Shown here piece by piece: positions 1 to 8,362 of a stretch of DNA of 64,000 bases (positions are counted from its first letter, which is position 1; every line of letters begins with the position of its first letter). A program made the translations under genes and the position numbers. The notes under the pieces were generated by a model, which worked only from the letters and a program-made list of their open reading frames with translations, searched no databases and was not told the origin of the DNA. The DNA comes from an uncultured Sphingomonadales bacterium (GTDB taxonomy: Bacteria; Pseudomonadota; Alphaproteobacteria; Sphingomonadales; Sphingomonadaceae): positions 57,320 to 121,319 of the forward strand of contig CAILBC010000003.1 in assembly GCA_903832325.1 (NCBI GenBank), in the 5' to 3' direction.

Positions 1-8
1 GATCTGGC

Positions 9-734
9 ATGATGCTGCGCGCGCAGGGCCTTTGCGTGCCGGGGCGGCTTGACAGGGTTTCGGTGGACCTTGCGCCCGGCACCGTGACCGCGATAGTCGG
101 GCCCAATGGTGCTGGCAAATCGACGCTTCTGGCGGCCCTTGCCGGGCTGATCCCGGGCCCGGTTACGCTTGATGACACGCACCTGTCCGGCCTGACGGCC
201 CGCGATCGCGCGCTCATGCTCGGGTTTCTGCCGCAGGGCGGCGATGTTGCGTGGAACCTGTCGGTCGATACGCTGGTCCGTCTGGGTCGCCTGCCGCATC
301 GTACCGGACGCATCGCCGATGATCGCGCCGTGGCCACGGCCCTGGCGGACCTGGCGCTCGATCTTCTGGCGCAACGGCCGGTCGGCACGCTGTCTGGCGG
401 TGAGCGCGCGCGGGTCTTGCTGGCCCGCGTGCTGGCAGGTGATCCGCTCTGGGTCCTGGCCGACGAACCGCTCGCCAGCCTTGATCTCGCCCATGCGCGC
501 GCGCTGCTCGCGCATTTCCGGCAGCTGGCCGATGCGGGCAAAGGCGTGGTGCTGGTGCTGCACGACCTTTCGCAGGCGATGAACCATGCCGATCATGTTG
601 TGGTGCTCAATTGCGGCAGGGTCGCTGCGGCCGGCCATCCGGAAACCACGCTGGCGCCCGATGTGATTGCCCGGGTGTGGGGTGTGATGCCGCGTTGGCT
701 TGGCGAACCGGGGGCACGCGCCTTGATCGTGTGA
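9..734 (+). CDS. ABC transporter ATP-binding protein (BtuD/FecE/HmuV type)
   Basis: ATPase subunit of an importer for a metal chelate such as cobalamin, haem or siderophore. A Walker A motif (GPNGAGKST, about residues 31-39), a Q-loop (FLPQ), the signature LSGGERARV near residue 128, Walker B with WVLADEP and an H-loop (LVLHD) are all present, so it should be active. At 241 residues it has normal length for the BtuD/FecE family. ATGs at 9 and 12 are both possible starts; a TGA at 10-12 suggests a 4-nt overlap with an upstream permease gene outside the window. The exact substrate cannot be told from this subunit; cobalamin would fit the B12-dependent EutBC encoded further on, but that is speculation. 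Confidence 0.85.
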   Translation: MMLRAQGLCVPGRLDRVSVDLAPGTVTAIVGPNGAGKSTLLAALAGLIPGPVTLDDTHLSGLTARDRALMLGFLPQGGDVAWNLSVDTLVRLGRLPHRTGRIADDRAVATALADLALDLLAQRPVGTLSGGERARVLLARVLAGDPLWVLADEPLASLDLAHARALLAHFRQLADAGKGVVLVLHDLSQAMNHADHVVVLNCGRVAAAGHPETTLAPDVIARVWGVMPRWLGEPGARALIV

Positions 735-756
735 TCATTGGCCCTAAATGCAGCTT

Positions 757-780
757 GTCACGGGATCGAACCCTCGTGAC
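757..780. other. Imperfect hairpin downstream of the ABC ATPase gene
   Basis: The arms GTCAC and GTGAC plus GGG/CCC pair with a two-base bulge. The hairpin sits between the ABC ATPase stop and the uvrA promoter region and has no T-run, so at best it is a weak terminator-like structure. Confidence 0.3.
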
Positions 781-809
781 AGGGAACAGCTTCGCGCCTT
801 GCGTGAATC

Positions 810-824
810 GAACAAATATGGAAC
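810..824 (+). promoter_or_regulatory. LexA SOS box (GAAC-N7-GAAC) of uvrA
   Basis: The sequence GAACAAATATGGAAC is an exact GAAC-N7-GAAC, the reverse complement of the GTTC-N7-GTTC direct-repeat box known for LexA in alphaproteobacteria. It lies 12 bp upstream of the preferred uvrA start at 836. It overlaps another in-frame ATG at 818, which argues against that ATG being the start. Confidence 0.85.
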
Positions 825-835
825 ACGCATCGCCC

Positions 836-3742
836 ATGTCCCTCACCACAATTTCCGTGCGCGGTGCGCGCGAACATAACCTCAAAGGCATCGATATCGA
901 TCTGCCGCGTGATGCGCTGATCGTGGTCACCGGCCTGTCGGGGTCGGGCAAATCGAGCCTGGCGTTTGACACGATCTATGCCGAGGGACAGCGGCGCTAT
1001 GTCGAAAGCCTGTCGGCCTATGCGCGGCAGTTTCTGGAAATGATGCACAAGCCCGATGTCGAACATATCGACGGGCTGTCACCGGCAATTTCGATCGAGC
1101 AGAAAACCACCAGCCGCAATCCGCGCTCCACCGTCGCCACGGTCACCGAAATCTATGATTACATGCGCCTGCTCTGGGCCCGTGTCGGTGTGCCCTATTC
1201 GCCCGCGACCGGGCTGCCGATTACCGCGCAGACGGTCAGCCAGATGGTCGACCGCACGATGGCGCTGCCCGAAGGCACGCGCGCCTATCTGCTGGCGCCG
1301 GTGGTGCGCGGGCGCAAGGGTGAATACCGCAAGGAACTGGCCGAATGGCAGCGCGCGGGCTATACCCGCGTGCGCATCGATGGCGAATTCCATGCGATCG
1401 AAGATGCCCCCGCGCTCGACAAAAAGCTGAAGCACGATATCGAAGTGGTGGTCGATCGCATCGCGGTGCGCGAAGGCATCGAAACCCGGCTGGCCGACAG
1501 TTTCGAACAGGCGCTGAAACTGGCCGAAGGGGTGGCGTTCCTCGATCTGGCCGATGGCGTCGTGCCGGGGCGCGAGGAAGAAGCCGCGCCGCGCTCGCGC
1601 GCCAAAACGCTCAAAGGGACCGGCCTTGCGCCCAACCGCATCGTCTTTTCCGAAAAGTTCGCCTGCCCGGTCAGCGGTTTCACCATCGAAAGCATCGAAC
1701 CCCGGCTGTTTTCGTTCAACGCGCCGCAGGGCGCCTGCCCGGCCTGCGACGGGCTGGGCGAAAAGCTGCTGTTTGATCCGCAACTGGTCGTGCCCAACGA
1801 AAATCTGTCGCTGAAACAGGGCGCGATCGTGCCCTGGGCCAAGTCCAACCCGCCCAGCCCTTATTACATGCAGGTGCTGGCCAGCCTCGCCGGCCATTTC
1901 GGCTTCACTCTGGAAACGCCGTGGGACAAGCTGCCGGGCGAAGTAAAGCTGGTTATCCTCTATGGCACCGGGGGCAAGCCGGTGCCGCTGACGTTTATCG
2001 ACGGGCGCAAATCCTATACCGTGTCGAAAGCGTTCGAGGGCGTGATCGGCAATCTCAACCGCCGGCTGCTGCAAACCGAAAGCGCCTGGATGCGCGAAGA
2101 ACTGGGCAAATACCAGAACCCGCAACCGTGCGAAACCTGCCAGGGCGCGCGGCTGAAGCCAGAGGCGCTGTCGGTCAAAGTTGCCGGGGCCGACATTTCC
2201 AGCGTGACGCGCCTGTCGGTTGCGGCCGCGGCCGAATGGTTTGGCGTGCTGAGCGACCAGCTGACCCCGCAAAAGCAGCAGATCGCGCGGTCGATCCTCA
2301 AGGAAATCAACGAACGCGTCGGTTTCCTCAACAATGTCGGGCTCGATTACCTCAATCTCGATCGCACATCGGGCACGCTGTCGGGCGGCGAAAGCCAGCG
2401 CATCCGGCTGGCCAGCCAGATCGGATCGGGGCTGTCGGGGGTGCTCTATGTGCTCGACGAACCGTCGATCGGGCTGCACCAGCGCGACAATGATCGCCTG
2501 CTCGAAACGCTGAAACGGCTGCGCGATCTGGGCAACACGGTGATCGTGGTCGAACACGATGAAGATGCCATCCGCACTGCCGATTATATTGTCGATCTGG
2601 GGCCGGGGGCCGGGGTGCATGGCGGCGAAATCGTCGCGCAGGGCACATTGGCCGATATCCTCGCCAGCGAAAACAGCCTGACCGGGCAATATCTCAACGG
2701 CACGCGGCGGATCGACGTGCCGGCCCACCGCCGCGCCGGCAATGGCCTGGGCATCACGGTCAAGGGCGCGCGTGCCAACAACTTGCGCGATGTTACCGTG
2801 CGCGTCCCGCTGGGCACGTTCGCCTGCGTCAGCGGCGTGTCGGGATCGGGCAAATCGTCGCTGATCATCGATACCTTGCAGGCCGGCGCCTCGCGCGTGC
2901 TCAACGGCGCGCGGGTGATTGCCGGCGCGCACGATGCGATCGAGGGGCTGGAACACTGCGACAAAGTGATTGAAATCGACCAGTCGCCGATCGGCCGCAC
3001 ACCCCGGTCAAACCCGGCCACCTATACCGGCGCGTTCACGCTGATCCGCGACTGGTTCGCCGGCCTGCCCGAATCCGCCGCGCGCGGATACAAGCCCGGC
3101 CGGTTCAGCTTCAACGTGAAAGGCGGGCGCTGCGAAACCTGCCATGGCGACGGGCTGATCAAGATCGAAATGCATTTCCTGCCCGATGTCTATGTTACGT
3201 GCGAGGAATGCGGCGGCAAACGATACAACCGCGAAACGCTGGAAGTGAAATTCAAGGGCTTGTCGATTGCCGACGTGCTCGACATGACAATCGAAGACGC
3301 GGTCGAATTTTTCAAGGCGGTGCCGCCGATCCGCGATCGCATGCACATGCTGGCCGAAGTCGGGCTGGGCTATGTCAAAGTCGGGCAGCAGGCGACCACG
3401 CTGTCGGGCGGTGAGGCGCAGCGGGTGAAACTGGCCAAGGAACTGGCGCGCCGGTCAACCGGGCAGACGCTCTATATCCTCGACGAGCCGACCACCGGGC
3501 TGCATTTCGAAGACGTGCGCAAACTGCTCGAAGTGCTGCACCGGCTGGTCGAACAGGGCAATTCGGTGGTGGTGATCGAACACAACCTGGATGTGATCAA
3601 GACCGCCGACTGGGTGATCGACATGGGGCCCGAAGGCGGCGTGCGCGGCGGCATGGTCGTGGCCGAAGGCACGCCCGAAGCGATTGCCGACAACCCCGCC
3701 AGCCACACCGGGCATTATCTGAAGCCGTTGCTCGCGCGCTGA
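836..3742 (+). CDS. uvrA: UvrABC excinuclease subunit A
   Basis: DNA-damage recognition ATPase of nucleotide excision repair; it loads UvrB on lesions. Two ABC modules are visible: the first Walker A is GLSGSGKSS near residue 38 and the second is GVSGSGKSS near residue 670, each followed later by LSGGE(S/A)QR signatures and LDEP Walker B motifs. Zinc-finger cysteines are present (CPVSGF...CPAC and CETC...CEEC). From the chosen start the protein is 968 residues, a little longer than E. coli UvrA at 940. The frame is open upstream, but the SOS box at 810-824 and the conserved beginning [17 protein letters not shown] support the ATG at 836. The gene is expected to be LexA-controlled and is probably monocistronic. 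Confidence 0.98.
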   Translation: MSLTTISVRGAREHNLKGIDIDLPRDALIVVTGLSGSGKSSLAFDTIYAEGQRRYVESLSAYARQFLEMMHKPDVEHIDGLSPAISIEQKTTSRNPRSTVATVTEIYDYMRLLWARVGVPYSPATGLPITAQTVSQMVDRTMALPEGTRAYLLAPVVRGRKGEYRKELAEWQRAGYTRVRIDGEFHAIEDAPALDKKLKHDIEVVVDRIAVREGIETRLADSFEQALKLAEGVAFLDLADGVVPGREEEAAPRSRAKTLKGTGLAPNRIVFSEKFACPVSGFTIESIEPRLFSFNAPQGACPACDGLGEKLLFDPQLVVPNENLSLKQGAIVPWAKSNPPSPYYMQVLASLAGHFGFTLETPWDKLPGEVKLVILYGTGGKPVPLTFIDGRKSYTVSKAFEGVIGNLNRRLLQTESAWMREELGKYQNPQPCETCQGARLKPEALSVKVAGADISSVTRLSVAAAAEWFGVLSDQLTPQKQQIARSILKEINERVGFLNNVGLDYLNLDRTSGTLSGGESQRIRLASQIGSGLSGVLYVLDEPSIGLHQRDNDRLLETLKRLRDLGNTVIVVEHDEDAIRTADYIVDLGPGAGVHGGEIVAQGTLADILASENSLTGQYLNGTRRIDVPAHRRAGNGLGITVKGARANNLRDVTVRVPLGTFACVSGVSGSGKSSLIIDTLQAGASRVLNGARVIAGAHDAIEGLEHCDKVIEIDQSPIGRTPRSNPATYTGAFTLIRDWFAGLPESAARGYKPGRFSFNVKGGRCETCHGDGLIKIEMHFLPDVYVTCEECGGKRYNRETLEVKFKGLSIADVLDMTIEDAVEFFKAVPPIRDRMHMLAEVGLGYVKVGQQATTLSGGEAQRVKLAKELARRSTGQTLYILDEPTTGLHFEDVRKLLEVLHRLVEQGNSVVVIEHNLDVIKTADWVIDMGPEGGVRGGMVVAEGTPEAIADNPASHTGHYLKPLLAR

Positions 3743-3758
3743 CCCGGCCGCAGGCGGA

Positions 3759-4130
3759 TCACAGCGCCAGCAATGCGATGGTGCGCCGGTCGAGCAGGCC
3801 GGTCACCTTTATGCCCATGCCGGATTGCACGGCGCGCACCGCATCTGCCAGTTTGGCCGGGTCCTGCGCCTCGGCCGGGGTGCCCAGCGCGTGCAATTGC
3901 ACCAGCCGCGCCACGATCAACTGCACCGTTACCGGATCGAGCGGAACATCGCGCCGCGGCTGGGGCAGCACGGGCACCGGGTCGGTGCTGAATCCGGGGG
4001 CGATGAAGGTATCGGCAGGCGCAGCCGGCGGTGGAGCAGCCAGGGCGCTGCCCGCAATCAGTCCGGCGAGAACAGGCAGTCCGGCGAGAACAGGCAGGCC
4101 GGCGAGGGCAAGAAAACCGGCGCGGCGCAT
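3759..4130 (-). CDS. Small secreted protein with peptidoglycan-binding-like C-terminus
   Basis: A 123-residue protein with an N-terminal signal sequence built on a repeated LAGLPV unit (18-bp DNA repeat) and ending in an ALAAPPPA cleavage region, so it is likely exported. The last ~40 residues (DAVRAVQSGMGIKVTGLLDRR) resemble the helical repeat of PG_binding_1 domains, which bind cell-wall peptides. Its ATG lies 3 bp after the stop of the DsbA-like gene, so the two are probably cotranscribed and may share an envelope role. The domain is short and the assignment tentative. Confidence 0.55.
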   Translation of the reverse strand: MRRAGFLALAGLPVLAGLPVLAGLIAGSALAAPPPAAPADTFIAPGFSTDPVPVLPQPRRDVPLDPVTVQLIVARLVQLHALGTPAEAQDPAKLADAVRAVQSGMGIKVTGLLDRRTIALLAL

Positions 4131-4133
4131 GGT

Positions 4134-4898
4134 TCAGTGCGTGGCCCCGCCAGAGCCCGATCCATGTGGTCCGGTTCCATTTGCATCAGTGCCGTTCGGA
4201 TTATCGTCAAATTCGCCCAGCACGCGGATCGCATTGCGCATGTCGACTTCTTCGATCGCGCCCGAAACCATGATTGCGTGGCCCACCCGGTTGTCGCGCA
4301 AGGCGATCGCGGGCGTGCCCTCGATGCCGGCGACTTCGGCGCCTTTCATCTCGGCGGCGAGCCGCTTGCCGGTCTTGTCGGATGTGGAGCATCCGGCCAG
4401 GGCATTGCTGTCTCGCGCGCCTGCCGTGGCGGCCAGCGCGGCCACCGGATCATTCCCGCCTTGATCGGGCGCCATCAGGCCTTTGCCGTTGCTGCCGGTG
4501 CGCGCCATCCAGCCGTTGAGAAACCGGTAATAGCCGGCCGGTCCCGCCTGTTCGGCCACGCAAAGCGCCGTGGTCGCGGCAACCAGCGCATTGGGCCCGT
4601 GAAACGGCAGCGGGTATAGCCGCACCACCAGATTGACCTGGCCTTTCGATTGATCGACGACGTGTTCGGGCTTTTCGCCCAGCACTTTGCAATAAGGGCA
4701 TTCGGGGTCCAGCCAGACGATCAGGCTGAACCGGGCATCGGGTTTGCCGTATAGCCGGTCTTCGCTCCCTACCGGCGCGACCGTCGGCGCCTCCTGCCAG
4801 CCGGCATCGTCCTGCGCACGCACCGCGGGCGCACCCAGCCCGGCGGCGGTTGCTGCGGCGGTTGCGGCAAGGGCCAGCATCGCGCGGCGTGGCATCAT
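4134..4898 (-). CDS. DsbA-family thiol:disulfide oxidoreductase, periplasmic
   Basis: Likely catalyses disulfide formation or isomerisation in the periplasm. From the ATG at 4898 it has 254 residues: an Arg-containing signal peptide (MMPRRAMLALAATAAATAAG) ending near AVRAQ, then a thioredoxin-like domain with active site DPECPYCK and a later cis-proline region (EGTPAIAL). Longer upstream starts are open but would bury the signal peptide, so 4898 is preferred. The C-terminal tail is rich in Gly, Asn and Ser. It precedes the small peptidoglycan-binding-like gene with 3 bp spacing. The CPYC motif and layout fit the DsbA/DsbG-like thioredoxin_4 group; the partner proteins are unknown. Confidence 0.8.
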   Translation of the reverse strand: MMPRRAMLALAATAAATAAGLGAPAVRAQDDAGWQEAPTVAPVGSEDRLYGKPDARFSLIVWLDPECPYCKVLGEKPEHVVDQSKGQVNLVVRLYPLPFHGPNALVAATTALCVAEQAGPAGYYRFLNGWMARTGSNGKGLMAPDQGGNDPVAALAATAGARDSNALAGCSTSDKTGKRLAAEMKGAEVAGIEGTPAIALRDNRVGHAIMVSGAIEEVDMRNAIRVLGEFDDNPNGTDANGTGPHGSGSGGATH

Positions 4899-5106
4899 CA
4901 GACGGGTCTCCAGCCTGGCCCGGCAGGGGCGGCGTTGCCCCATGCCATTCCATGTTTGCCGGAAAAGCGCAATGCGCGCGCTGGGCAAGACGCCGCACCG
5001 TGCGTGGTCCGGCAATTGCACAGCGCGCTCCCGGATTTTGGTGTCACCGCGCTTTTCGCAAAAAACCGGTTCTCACTTTTTCGCCCGATGCTCTATACGG
5101 CTGAAT

Positions 5107-5907
5107 ATGGGGCCGCCGACACGTCTTTTGCGCGCGCTGATGCGCCGGGCCTTGGCGCTGTGCCTTATCGCAGCGCTTGCCGCGCCCGCTCTCGCGCAAT
5201 CGGCACCGCTGGAAACCGGGCCGCTGGTGCTCGCTGCGGCCAGCCTGCAGGAATCGCTGAATGCCGCCGCCGATGCCTATGCCCGGCATCATCATCCGCG
5301 CCCGGTGCTGTCGTTTGCCGCCTCGTCGGCGCTGGCGCGGCAGATCCAGGCGGGCGGGACGGCCGATTTGTTCGTCTCTGCCGATGAAGACTGGATGGAT
5401 GTGCTGGCAAAGGCCGGGCTGATCGTGCCCGCTACGCGCAAGGCCTTTCTGGTCGGCGCGCTGGTCCTTGTTGCCCCGGCCGAACGGCGGCTGCGGCTGC
5501 ATCCTGCGCCCGGTTTCCCGCTGCGCGCGGCGCTGGGCGGGGGGCGGCTGGCCATGGCCGATCCCGACAGCGTGCCCGCCGGCCGCTATGCGCGCGAAGC
5601 GTTGCAGCGGATGGGGGTGTGGGACCAGGTTGCAGGGCAAGTGGCGCGCGCGGAAAACGTGCGCGCCGCGCTGGCGCTGGTGGCGCGCGGTGCCGCGCCG
5701 CTGGGCGTGGTCTACGCCACCGATGCCCTGGCCGAACCGCGCGTGCGCATGGTCGGCGTGTTTCCCGCAGGCAGCCACACCCCGATCACATATCCCCTGG
5801 CGCGGCTGAAGGCATCGACCAACCCCGATGCCGAACCGTTCCGCCGGTTCCTGCTTTCGGCTGAGGGCAAGGCGGTTTTCCGCCGCTTTGGCTTTGTCGC
5901 GCCATGA
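5107..5907 (+). CDS. modA: Molybdate ABC transporter, periplasmic binding protein
   Basis: Binds molybdate or tungstate in the periplasm and delivers it to ModB. A signal peptide (LMRRALALCLIAALAAPALAQ) precedes a class II binding-protein fold; LVLAAASLQESLNAAADAY, FAASSALARQIQAGGTADLFVSADEDWMD and the later SVPAGRYAREAL and GVVYATDA segments are typical of ModA. The start could be ATG 5107 or ATG 5140; neither has a clear ribosome-binding site. A TATAC-like -10 just upstream of 5107 would allow a nearly leaderless message. First gene of modABC; its stop overlaps modB by 4 nt. Confidence 0.93.
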   Translation: MGPPTRLLRALMRRALALCLIAALAAPALAQSAPLETGPLVLAAASLQESLNAAADAYARHHHPRPVLSFAASSALARQIQAGGTADLFVSADEDWMDVLAKAGLIVPATRKAFLVGALVLVAPAERRLRLHPAPGFPLRAALGGGRLAMADPDSVPAGRYAREALQRMGVWDQVAGQVARAENVRAALALVARGAAPLGVVYATDALAEPRVRMVGVFPAGSHTPITYPLARLKASTNPDAEPFRRFLLSAEGKAVFRRFGFVAP

Positions 5908-6611
5908 TCGCGTCGGCGGCGGAATGGGCGATTGTCGGCCTGTCGCTGCAGGTTGGCGCGGTGGCCATGCTTGGCGCGCTGCCGGTGGCCTTTGCGCTGG
6001 CGTGGCTGCTGGTGCGGGGGCGCTTTCCCGGCAAATTGCTGCTGGATGCGGTGATTCATCTGCCGCTGGTGCTGCCGCCGGTGGTGGTCGGCTGGGTGCT
6101 GCTGATTGCCTTTGCCCCCAATGGGCCGATTGGCGCGCCGCTGCTACGCTGGCTGGGGGTGTCGCTGCTGTTCCGCTGGACCGGGGCGGCGCTGGCCGCG
6201 GCGATCATGGCGTTGCCGCTGATGGTGCGGTCGATCCGCCTGTCGCTCGATGCGATCGATCCCCGGCTGGAGGCGGCGGCGCGCACGCTGGGCGCCGGGC
6301 CGCTCGATTGCTTTGTGTCGATCACGCTGCCGCTGGCGCGCCCGGGCGTTCTTGCCGCGCTGGTGCTCGGTTTCGCCCGTTCGCTTGGCGAATTCGGAGC
6401 GACAATCACATTTGTGTCGAACGTGCCGGGCCAAAGCCAGACTTTGCCATTGGCGATCTATGCCGCGTTGCAAGTGCCGGGGCAGGATTGGACCGTGTGG
6501 CGGCTGGCGCTGGTTTCGGTCGCGCTGTCGCTGGGCGCGCTGATCGCGTCGGAATTGCTGCTGCGCCGCGTGACGCACAAAGATCGGACGGGCCCGCGCG
6601 ATGAGCTTTGA
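5904..6611 (+). CDS. modB: Molybdate ABC transporter permease
   Basis: Inner-membrane channel subunit for molybdate uptake. The 235 residues contain about five hydrophobic segments and the ABC-permease EAA loop (EAAARTLGAGPLDCFVSITLPLARPG), which contacts the ATPase. SLGEFGATITFVSN downstream is the usual ModB signature. It overlaps modA by 4 nt (ATGA) and modC by 11 nt, indicating translational coupling. Length is normal for the family. Confidence 0.95.
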   Translation: MIASAAEWAIVGLSLQVGAVAMLGALPVAFALAWLLVRGRFPGKLLLDAVIHLPLVLPPVVVGWVLLIAFAPNGPIGAPLLRWLGVSLLFRWTGAALAAAIMALPLMVRSIRLSLDAIDPRLEAAARTLGAGPLDCFVSITLPLARPGVLAALVLGFARSLGEFGATITFVSNVPGQSQTLPLAIYAALQVPGQDWTVWRLALVSVALSLGALIASELLLRRVTHKDRTGPRDEL

Positions 6612-7242
6612 CGTGGCGATCACGCTGCGGCGCGGATCGCGCCTGATCCGCGCGGCCTTTGCCACCGGGCCCGGGGTTACCGCGCTGTGCGGCCCTTCGG
6701 GTGTGGGCAAATCGAGCGTGCTGGCGGCCATCGCCGGGCTGTTGCGCCCCGAATCCGGGCATGTCGCGGTGGATGGGCGCGTGCTGTTCGACGGCGCGCA
6801 ACGCATCGATCTGCGCCCCGAAGCGCGCGCCTGCGGCATCGTGTTTCAGGACTTGCGGCTGTTTCCGCATCTGACGGTAGAGGCCAACTTGCGCTATGGC
6901 GAACGGCGCGCCCCGCCCGAACGGCGGCTGCTCGATTTTGCCGAAACGGTGGCCTTTCTCGATATTGCGCGCTTGCTCCGCCGCCGGCCGGACACGCTGT
7001 CAGGCGGAGAGGCGCAGCGCGTGGCGATTGGCCGTGCGCTGCTTTCGGGGCCGCGCTTTCTGCTGCTCGATGAACCGCTTGCCGCGCTCGATCTGGCCCT
7101 GCGCAGCGAAATCATCCAGGTGATAGAGCGCGTGCGCGACCAGTTCGGCCTGCCGATGATCCTGGTCAGCCACGCCCCCGACGATGTCGCGCGGCTGGCC
7201 GACCGGGTCGTGTCACTCGATCAGGATCTGGTCGGCGCCTAA
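6601..7242 (+). CDS. modC: Molybdate ABC transporter ATP-binding protein, short form without Mop domain
   Basis: Energises ModAB. Walker A GPSGVGKSS, the Q-loop segment VFQDLRLFPHLTVEANL, signature [15 protein letters not shown], Walker B FLLLDEPLAALD and H-loop LVSHAPDD are intact within 213 residues. E. coli ModC has about 350 residues because of a C-terminal molybdate-binding Mop/TOBE domain; here the reading frame stops right after the nucleotide-binding domain. Transport should still work, but any molybdate trans-inhibition through ModC should be lost. The 3' end overlaps the convergent CoA-transferase gene by 30 bp. Confidence 0.9.
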   Translation: MSFDVAITLRRGSRLIRAAFATGPGVTALCGPSGVGKSSVLAAIAGLLRPESGHVAVDGRVLFDGAQRIDLRPEARACGIVFQDLRLFPHLTVEANLRYGERRAPPERRLLDFAETVAFLDIARLLRRRPDTLSGGEAQRVAIGRALLSGPRFLLLDEPLAALDLALRSEIIQVIERVRDQFGLPMILVSHAPDDVARLADRVVSLDQDLVGA

Positions 7243-8307
7243 TCCCGGCACGCGCAGCGATGGCTGCGCCGGTTCGTGCAGAAACCGGATCGGCGGCCCC
7301 AGATGGCGACGGCCCAGATCATCGGTCAGGATGAACCCGCGCGCGGCAATCTGGTCATCGGCCAGCGCCTCGGGATAGGTCTTCACCTGCCCCCAGCACA
7401 GATCGAGCCGATCAAGCAGCGCCCCCGCCTCGGCCACGGTCTTGCCTGCAAAAAACGCGGTCAGCAGGTCGATCACCGGCTGCTGCTGCGGGCCCGGTTC
7501 GCGGGTCAGCGCGATCAGATCGCCACGGCCCAGTTCGCCCAGCAGCGCGGCAATGAACTTCGGCTCTTGCCCGGCGAGCGCGATGCGGCCATCGGCGCAG
7601 GGATACCAGCGATAAAAGGCGCCGCCCCCGGTGGTGCGCTCGTGCGCGATCACCGGCTGGCGCCCTTCGGCCATTGTCGGGCCCATCACATTGGCCGTGG
7701 CCGACAGCAGCGCCTCTTGCATGGCAATGTCGATGCAATCGCCGCGCCCGGTGCGGCTGCGCGCAAACAGCGCCATCAGCACCGCCGAAAGGCCCTGCAG
7801 CGATGCCAGATAATCCGCCAGCGGCAGTGCCGGCATCGCCGGCCGGCCATCGGCGCCGCAATTGGCCGCCAGCACCCCGGTCAGCGCCTCCAGCGCCAGA
7901 TCATGCGCCACACGGCCGCTGCGCGGTCCATCCTGGCCAAAGGCGCTGATCGCGCAATAGACCAGCCCGGGGTTGCGCGCGGCGAGCGTGGCGTAATCGA
8001 TGCCCAATCGCGCCGCCACGCCGGGCCGGTTGGATTCGACCACCACATCGGCAGTGTCCGCCAGCCGCAGAAAGGCATCGCGATCGGCCGGCGCCTTCAG
8101 ATCGAGCACCACGCTTTTCTTGCCGCGGTTGAAGTTGCGGAAATAGACCGTGTCGGGCCCGTCTTTCAGCCCGATATGCCGGGTATGGTCGCCGCCCGGC
8201 GCCTCGATCTTGATCACTTCGGCACCATGATCGGCCAGCGCCATGGTCAGATAGGGGCCAGGGATAAAGCTCGTCAGGTCGAGCACCCGGATGCCGGTCA
8301 GTTTCAT
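7213..8307 (-). CDS. CaiB/BaiF family class III CoA-transferase
   Basis: A CoA-transferase or acyl-CoA racemase-like enzyme of 364 residues, close to the usual family length. The start GIRVLDLTSFIPGPYLTMALADHGAEVIKIE is the classic family III N-terminus. The next blocks (FRNFNRGKKSVVLDLK, ADVVVESNRPGVAARLGIDY) and the region around VAHDLALEALTGVL, where family III places its catalytic Asp, are conserved. Substrate is unknown; family members act on carnitine, bile acids, formyl-CoA/oxalate or 2-methylacyl-CoA. It stands alone between modC and kup and may belong to fatty or branched acid catabolism. Confidence 0.85.
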   Translation of the reverse strand: MKLTGIRVLDLTSFIPGPYLTMALADHGAEVIKIEAPGGDHTRHIGLKDGPDTVYFRNFNRGKKSVVLDLKAPADRDAFLRLADTADVVVESNRPGVAARLGIDYATLAARNPGLVYCAISAFGQDGPRSGRVAHDLALEALTGVLAANCGADGRPAMPALPLADYLASLQGLSAVLMALFARSRTGRGDCIDIAMQEALLSATANVMGPTMAEGRQPVIAHERTTGGGAFYRWYPCADGRIALAGQEPKFIAALLGELGRGDLIALTREPGPQQQPVIDLLTAFFAGKTVAEAGALLDRLDLCWGQVKTYPEALADDQIAARGFILTDDLGRRHLGPPIRFLHEPAQPSLRVPGLGADQILIE

Positions 8308-8362
8308 GCGCCAATCCCTTCGCCCACGACCATGGCCGCGCGCGAAGGGGTTTTCAACCGGG

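Noticed and set aside
757..780. tRNA T-arm-like sequence (GGTTCGATCC on the minus strand)
   Set aside because: No cloverleaf, anticodon arm or acceptor stem can be built around it; it is explained better as an imperfect hairpin.
1079..2956. Long open frame antisense to uvrA
   Set aside because: GC-rich shadow frame with low-complexity composition; uvrA on the other strand is certain.
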